Assembly: GCA_903813345.2 (NCBI GenBank)
Contig: CAIIXF020000005.1
Coordinates: 14,635,375 to 14,699,374 of the forward strand
Reading direction: 5' to 3'
DNA: 64,000 nucleotides
Origin: Owenia fusiformis
Lineage: Eukaryota; Annelida; Polychaeta; Sabellida; Oweniidae
This document shows positions 28,001 through 37,000 of this stretch, one piece after another (within the stretch, counting starts at the first letter, position 1; each line of letters begins with the position of its first letter). Under the pieces are notes generated by a model that was given only the letters and a program-made list of their open reading frames with translations, was not told the DNA's origin and ran no database searches. The translations under genes were made by a program, and so were the position numbers.

Positions 28001-31000
28001 AGGAACTACAAGGAAAAATACAATATAGACCCATGTTCTTGGAATACATGAGGTGATAACATCAATGTTACGTGCACTAGAACTAATGTCATATGATAAC
28101 AGAATATTTTTTCTGGATCTGTAGGGAAGGTCTGTAGATCAGGATGTGTTATCATGTATTGTTGATAAGGTGCAGTCATTTTTTGCATCCAAAAGGTCAT
28201 AGCGTGTCCTCTTCAGAGAGAGCCTTATATGGATGTGTGCAAATGAAATCCCTTCTTGTTGTGATTTTTGTGATCTGGCATAGATGAAGTAAAAGTCGTC
28301 TGTTGACGATATTGATAGGTTAGCCGTGTACGTATGGTTTGTAAGTGTGAACATAGCAGATAGCTCAACGTCTTTTTTGAGCTCTCTCTCGCAGTTGTTC
28401 TTACAGCCTTTAAATCTGCCACTCCATATGTTAAGACCAGATTTCCCTTTTACGATATATAATTCCACTTTTGCGTTGACTGTAGTCAGAATTGTCACTT
28501 CTGATCCAGTTAATAGATTTTCCTTTTTTGAAGTATTGCACAGGCATTCAAAACATCTTCGGTTAGCCTCTGGGTTGTAGTAATATCCTCCATACATGTT
28601 GGATTATACAGTCAACATATATAGAGATTATCCTATATGAGGTTCAGGATATTGAGATTATCCCTTGGCCAATGGTCCCGAGGGTAGATATATTATATTG
28701 GCCAAGGGATAATCGCAATATCCTGACATAGGATGATCTGTTTATCCCATACCTATCTTGGTCATCTGGTTCACATTGTTCAATTGGCCAGAGTTCAGAA
28801 AATTTCCAACATGAGAACTTTACAAAAATTAACCAATATGTGAATGGCGATTATGACGTAGTGGGCAGATATACTATATCTGTCCCGCTCGGAGGGGGAC
28901 ATAGAGCTTTATCTGCCCGCTGATGAAAATATAAGTTTTACAAACCTGCTTTATATGCCTTATATACCTGTAACAGCCGTCCAAGTATGGGATAAAATAA
29001 AATAGATATTGATATAATGTGCATATATACATCAATATCGATATGCCAAAGTTCTGAAGGTCTTCTTATTATCAACAGTTAATTCATTCACTGTGATATG
29101 TATTATTAAATTAATTACTAATATGGCTAGATGTATCCTTGCGCCCTGAAAAAAGTTCCAACCACTTTAATGTTTATTATATTTAATTAAACTTTTAACA
29201 TAGAGATATTGTGTATAACAAATGGCATATGTGATTTTCTATAGAGCTTTAATTTTAAGTATCTTTGTTTTGAGACCCAGGATAATATCTTTGCAAATTA
29301 ACTCTCTATCCAAGTCAGCATTAATATGGCACTTGAATTACCATACTAATAAAGTCTGACCTTGTTGTATTATCAAATCAAAAAAATCACATCTTGTTAA
29401 TTATTAATTATATAAAAAGTAGAAGATCACTGTAGAAATCCTAAAAATGAAGGAACACAACGTGGGAATACAATGAGGGACACAATTAGGAATACTATGT
29501 GGGAACAGTGAGGGACTCAATGTGGAAACATAATAAGGAACACAATGCGGGTGCACAGTGAGGAACATATAATCTGGGAACAAAATGTGGGTGCACAGTG
29601 AGGAACATATAATGTGGGAACACAATGTGGGAATACAATGAGGGACACAATTAGGAATACTATGTGGGAACAGTGAGGGACTCAATGTGGAAACATAATA
29701 AGGAACACAATGCGGGTGCACAGTGAGGAACATATAATCTGGGAACACAATGTGGGAACTTAATGAGGTACACAATGTAGGTGCACAGGGAGGAACATAT
29801 AATGTGGGAACACAATGTGGGAATACAATGAGTGACAAAATTTGGAATACTATGTGGGAACAGTGAGGGACTTAATGTGGATGCACAGTGAGGAACATAT
29901 AATTTGGGAACACAATGGTGGAACTTAATGAGGAACACAATGTAGGCGCACAGGGAGGAACATATAATGTGGGAACACAATGTGGGAATACAATGAGGGA
30001 CAAAATTTGGAATACTATGTGGGAACAGTGAGGGACTTAATGTGGATGCACAGTGAGGAACATATAATCTGAGAACACAATGGTGGAACTTAATGAGGAA
30101 CACAATGTAGGCGCACAGGGAGGAACAATGTGGGAACACAATGTGGGAATACAATGAGGGACAAAATTTGGAATACTATGTGGGAACAGTGAGGGACTTA
30201 ATGTGGATGCACAGTGAGGAACATATAATCTGGGAACACAATGTGGGAACTTAATGAGAAACACAATGTGGGTGCACAGTGAGGAACATATATAATGTGG
30301 GAACTTAATTAGGAACACAATCAGGAATACTATGTGGGAACAGTGAGGGACTCAATGTGGAAACATAATAAGGAACACAATGTGGGCGCACAGTGAGGGA
30401 CATATAATCTGGGAACACAATGGTGGAACTTAATGAGGAACACAATGTAGGTGCACAGGGAGGAACATATAATGTGGGAATACAATGAGTGACAAAATTT
30501 GGAATACTATGTGGGAACAGTGAGGGACTTAATGTGGATGCACAGTGAGGAACATATAATCTGGGAACACAATGGTGGAACTTAATGAGGAACACAATGT
30601 AGGCGCACAGTGAGGGACATATAATCTGGGAACACAATGGTGGAACTTAATGAGGAACACAATGTGGGCGCACAGTGAGGAACATATAATCTGGGAACAC
30701 AATGGTGGAACTTAATGAGGAACACAATGTAGGCGCACAGTGAGGGACATATAATCTGGGAACACAATGGTGGAACTTAATGAGGAACACAATGTGGGCG
30801 CACAGTGAGGAACATATAATCTGGGAACACAATGGTGGAACTTAATGAGGAACACAATGTAGGCGCACAGTGAGGGACATATAATCTGGGAACACAATGG
30901 TGGAACTTAATGAGGAACACAATGTAGGCGCACAGTGAGGGACATATAATCTGGGAACACAATGGTGGAACTTAATGAGGAACACAATGTAGGCGCACAG

Positions 31001-34000
31001 TGAGGGACATATAATCTGGGAACACAATGGTGGAACTTAATGAGGAACACAATGGTGGAACTTAATGAGGAACACAATGTAGGCGCACAGTGAGGGACAT
31101 ATAATCTGGGAACACAATGGTGGAACTTAATGAGGAACACAATGTAGGTGCACAGGGAGGAACATATAATGTGGGAACACAATGTGGGAATACAATGAGG
31201 GACAAAATTTGGAATACTATGTGGGAACAGTGAGGGACTTAATGTGGATGCACAGTGAGGAACATATAATCTGGGAACACAATGTCGGAACTTAATGAGG
31301 AACACAATGTGGGCGCACAGTGAGGAACATATATAATGTGGGAACACAATCAGGGACACAATTAGGAATGCTATGTGGGAACGGTGAGGGACTCAATGTG
31401 GAAACATAATAAGGAACACAATGTGGGCGCACAGTGAGGAACATATAATTTGGGAACACAATGTGGGAACTTAATTAGGAACACAATCAGGAATACTATG
31501 TGGGAACAGTGAGGGACTCAATGTGGAAACATAATGAGGAACACAATATGGGCGCAAAGTGAGAACATATAATCTGGGAACAAAATGTGGGCGCACAGTG
31601 AGGAACATATAATGTGGGAACACAATGTGGGAATACAATGAGGGACACAATTAGGAATACTATGTGGGAACAGTGAGGGACCCAATGTGGGTGCACAGTA
31701 AGGAACATATAATCTGGGAACACAATGTGGGAATACATTGAGGGACACAATTAGGAATACTATGTGGGAACAGTGAGGGACTCAATGTGGATGCACAGTG
31801 AGGAACATATAATCTGGGAACACAATGTGGGAACTTAATGAGTAGCACAATGTGGGCGCACAGTGAGGAACATATGATGTGGGGACACAATGTGGGAATA
31901 CAATCAGGGACACAATTAGGAATACTATGTGGGAACAGTGAGGGACTAAATGTGGATGCACAGTGAGGAACATATAATCTGGGAACACAATGTGGGAACT
32001 TAATGAGGTACACAATGTGGGTGCACAGTGAGGAACATATAATGTGGGAACACAATGTTGGAATACAATCAGGGACACAATTAGGAATACTATGTGGGAA
32101 CAGTGAGGGACTAAATGTGGATGCACAGTGAGGAACATATAATCTGGGAACACAATGTCGGAACTTAATGAGGAACACAATGTGGGCGCACAGTGAGGAA
32201 CATATATAACTTGGGAACACAATGTGGGAATACAATTAGCAACATCCTGTACTTAAGCTACTGGAAATCTAGAATAATGAATAACTTCAAATATTTATAT
32301 TTCAGTCTCTGCCGCCATGTTTCTGCCATTAACAGACTCTCAGAGAGGGGCATGTATTTCTGGGACTATGGGAATGCATTCCTCCTTGAAGCATCAAGAG
32401 CAGGTATAGTGTTCCCTATTTCATATATAATATGATAGGTCCATTCTAGATTATCTAGTACAGGTTGATCCACAGTGTGTTTGTTCGTCATTACTATAAA
32501 TATTTGAAATTGCATTATGGTCTGCCTGTCTTCTTTCTGGTTCACTAGACTTGCAGGAACAGCATGAAATGATCTTAGGCTGCAATGGTCTTATAAGATG
32601 GCTACTGAATTTAGAGTCTGGATTAATTTAATGACTTCGGTAGAGTGGTACAAACAGCGATACAAAATTGTCTATTTTGGGATTGATTTTTAATTACGAA
32701 AGAACTTTGAATTGCTATACTTACATGCTTATATGACTGAGATTTAGAAATAGAAATTATGTTTTGCTTTTAGGAATTCTTTCCTGCAAAATGACTTCTT
32801 ATATTAATAATTAGAAATATTTCCTGTCATCTCTTATCAACTAATCAGCATTGAATGTATGGCATGACTATCTACCTGGTCAACAACTTTGTATTTTATA
32901 CTCACAATGTTATTGTAGGTGCAGATGTAATGAAAGATGGCGCCACATCAGACACAGAATTCCGCTACCCATCATATGTACAGCACATCATGGGGGACAT
33001 ATTTTCCCTTGGATTTGGTCCATTTAGGTGAGTTCTTAGATGTCAAGTGATTAGAGAACAGGTATTTGTCCCATTCAAGCAGCTATTCAAGGGTTTTACT
33101 CTTCATGAACTTATAACAGTATCATCCATTTTTCTTATAAGTGTAATGACCTTCGATAGTAAGTCGCTACTACAGTCTCAGCTGTAGTGGCTAGCCTTAA
33201 TGGCTCAGGGGTAGAGCGTCTGACTCTGAGAGCGGAAGGTCCTGGGTTCGATTCCCGCACTGGGGGTTGAATTTAGCACACTCTCTTTCGAGTTCTGTCT
33301 TTGAGTGTAAGATACGAAATATACCAATGAGGTATTGCTCGCCAAATATGACGGTAACCAAGATACCAAAAAATTATGCTCTGTTGGTTTTTACTCAATG
33401 GAGTACATTTTCATTGTTCAGATACACTGTGTTATTTGCTATTCGTTGCTGTATTCTTGTATGCCTACACTGTAGATGGGTGTGTACGTCAGGAGAGGCA
33501 GAAGACCTTGAGAGAACCGATGAAATAGCAGCTACAGTGAGTGAGGCCATTGTGAAGACTGGTGGTATGCTACACATGTACTCATAGATACACTGTAAAA
33601 CAACACATCTTCAAAATTTTATATAACATGTACACTTCTTCGTTTTGTGGACAGGTTTTAGTTTATGTAAAATAAAGCTCAAAGTGTGATTGAACTTATT
33701 TGTAAAGCACCAAGTGAATTGTTATAGGCATTATAAAGCATGAAGTAATTTATTAAAAAAAGTAAAACCCACTTCAAAATGTTATTAAAAGCCCATAAAC
33801 CTCAATGAGAAGCAGAGAAGAGTTGTCATATAATACCAAGACAAAAATTGACATTTTCATCATTCCTGTTATATTTTGTTGAACAACTACAGGTCAACCA
33901 ATCTGACCACGTTGTCCAATCCATGCTCCATGCACTGAATAAATAACATGTTTTGATTGGTTAATATTGTTTTGTAGTGTCCGAGAATGTGAAACAACAG

Positions 34001-37000
34001 TACAATGACAACATCAAGTGGATCAGGGAGGCAGGGAAACATCAAATGGTAGGTTTTAGGCTGATATAAAGATGGCAGTAGAGTAGTGCATATAATTGCC
34101 ATCTTTTTAAGAACATTTATAAACATCAACCCGAGCCTATTAATGATAATGCAGGTAATTAAGCTTCAGGAGGGAGGTATGTAGGGGGGGGACATATAGA
34201 CATATTGTTATAGCCTCCAACTTTTTGGTGGACATAATGTTTGTTTTGAATTTAGCGTCTGTAACAATTGACAACTCATATTTTGCATGTTAATGCCTTG
34301 TTCCGATTATACAATTGAGGAATATAGACAGAAGAGAAGCCATCATCCTCTGAACACAGGGTTCCAGACATCATCCACAAAGTTCCTTCATTCTGAAGGA
34401 GGTACGAGTTCTGGAGGCCTGTGTTCGGAGGATGAGAAGCCATATGATGGTGAATTAACCCTGTTGACCAAATTACTCAAACTATTGGATGTACCCTACC
34501 CTGAATGAGAGGGTCAAGTTTGGGCCAATTACTGTATATAAACCTTGGCAGGAATCTTATTTTTGAACAATTGATATGGCAATGGATCCAAATTTCTGGA
34601 TCTAGTATGAAGATGTCTTAAAATATATTACTTTTGAAATATTGCAATGGTCAGATTGTCCTTGAATGAGAGGTTCTCGCAATGTGATGCAGTCGAGGGA
34701 AAAAAATTACGATTATGACTCAATGGTTGAATAAACAAATAAAAAACGTAAAGAAGTTTCATAAATACTTGGAAATAATGATGTCATAAAACATAAATTT
34801 GATGACATCATTACAGGGTTTCCATTCCATGTCCTTTTTAGGTGGTGGGGTCTCAGGCCAGAATCCTCTACTCTGACCAGGAAGGTAGAACAGCTATAGC
34901 TCTAGCATTCAATAAAGCAGTGGCAGAAAAAGCATTAAAAGTAAGTCTATGTTTACAGTGCTGTACAGGGTGTCCCATTAATTTAAAATTAATAATTTAA
35001 ATCAGTAGTTACATTGATACCCTTCAATAACTACATATCCCATACAATAATTACATGCCCCATACAACTAGAAAAACAGCAACTCCACGGAGTAGCAAAT
35101 CTCACCGAACGGCAGTTGAGTTACCAAAGATTACGAAAATGAAAATGAAAAATGGCAGCCATTCTGAAGATCAGCCGCCATCTTAAAATTTTTTTCTCGA
35201 ACAGAGCTACTGTGTTTCTAGGCATCAGCATATAAAATTTGAACCAAATCTGTTCACTGGTATTTGACTTATCAAAGATTACGTTTTTTCTAATGAAAAA
35301 TGGCTACCATTTTGAAATTCAGCTGCCATCTTGAAAAAATGTTCTCGAACAGATCTACTGTGTCCCTAGGAATCATCATATAAAAAATGAGCCAAATCTG
35401 TTCACTGGTATTTGAGTTATCAAAGATTACATTTTTTACGAAAAATGGCGTCCATTTTGAAATTCAGCAGCCATCTTGAAAATTCTTTCTCGAACAGATC
35501 TCCTTTGTCCCTAGGCATCATCATATAAAATTTGAGCCAAATCCGTTCACTGGTATTTGAGTTATCAAAGATTACCTTTTTTACGAAAAATGGCCGCCAT
35601 TTTGAATATCAAGCGGCCATCTTGAAAATTCTTTCTTGAACAGATCTATTGTGTCCCTAGGCATTATCATATAAAATTTGAACCAAATCCGTTCACTGGT
35701 ACAGTATTTGAGTTATCAAAGATTACGTTTTTTTGACGAAAAATGGCTGCCATTTTGAAATTCAGTGGCCATTTTGAAAATCCCATCTTGAGCGAAGCTC
35801 CTTTGTCCCTAGGCATCATCATATAAAATTTGAACCAAATCCATTCACTGGTATTTGAGTTACCAGAGATTACGTTTTTTTACGAAAAATGGCCGCCATT
35901 TTGAAATTCAGCGGCCATCTTGAAAATTGTAACTCGAACAGATCTACTGTGTCCCTTGGCATCATCATATACAATTTGAACCAAATCCGTTCACTGGTAT
36001 TTGAGTTATCAAAGATTAAGTTTTTTTACGAAAAATGGCCACATTTTGAAATCTAGCCGCCATCTTGAAAATTTTTACTCGAACATATCTACTGTGTCCC
36101 TAGGCATCAGCATATAAAATTTGAACCAAATCCGCAAACTAGTATTTGAGTAATTAAAGATTACATTTTTTACGAAAAAATGGCGGCCATTTTGAATTCA
36201 GTGGCCATATTGAAAATTCCTTCTCGAGCAGAGGTCCTACACCCATAAGGCATAAGCCTATAAAATTTGAATCAAATCCATGAAACGGTATTTGAGTTAT
36301 CGCCCAGACAAACAGACGGACGAACGGATGGACGGACGGCTTTCCTATATCCCTCTCGAACTTCGTTCGGTGGGATAATAATTTTAGAAAGGACACACTT
36401 TATGTACAAGTTGTTTTTAATTTATGGTTACCATGGCAGCCATGACAAAATGGCGCTTCACGTTCACTTCACGTTCACACTCCATGTTTCAGGGCCCAGT
36501 AGTAATAAGCAGGGACCACCATGATGTCAGTGGGACAGACAGTCCATTCAGGGAGACCTCTAACATATATGATGGCTCTCAGTTTTGTGCCGACATGGCA
36601 GTTCAGAACTGCATTGGGGATAGCTTTAGGGGTGCCACTTGGGTAGCCCTACATAATGGTGGAGGGGTTGGATGGTGAGTCATTGTATTGAATGCATTAT
36701 GATATACAGTAAAACCTGTTTATATTTTTTTGCAGAGAAAAAATGTTCAGTGTTGGTTGGTGTTCACTACATAGTGGGTAATCTATACAGAAGTCAGTAG
36801 AGTATGTGCGGAGGACAGGTGTTCACTAAGACAGGTTTTACTGTATATGTATAAGATGATTCTTCATATGTCAGGTTATAAATGAGTCAATTCACATTAT
36901 CCTGAACAAATTCACAGTAATCTACAGTAACACAAATTAAAAGTGACTAGTACTACTGAAGTTACTGATGATGACACAGATAGAGCTAAGAGCAGACATA

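Noticed and set aside
29404-32235. Overlapping minus-strand frames rich in [10 protein letters not shown] and LYVPHCAP peptides, which look like a cysteine-rich repeat protein
   Set aside because: They come from the minisatellite. The 65-bp unit shifts frame every repeat and all frames are open, there is no splice context or signal peptide, and the array is intronic to UROC1.
29440-32240. Possible CRISPR array because of regular short repeats
   Set aside because: The repeats are contiguous with no unique spacers, and the window is animal nuclear DNA.
33191-33275. Functional tRNA gene
   Set aside because: A and B boxes are perfect, but acceptor and anticodon stems do not pair, so a SINE head is more likely.
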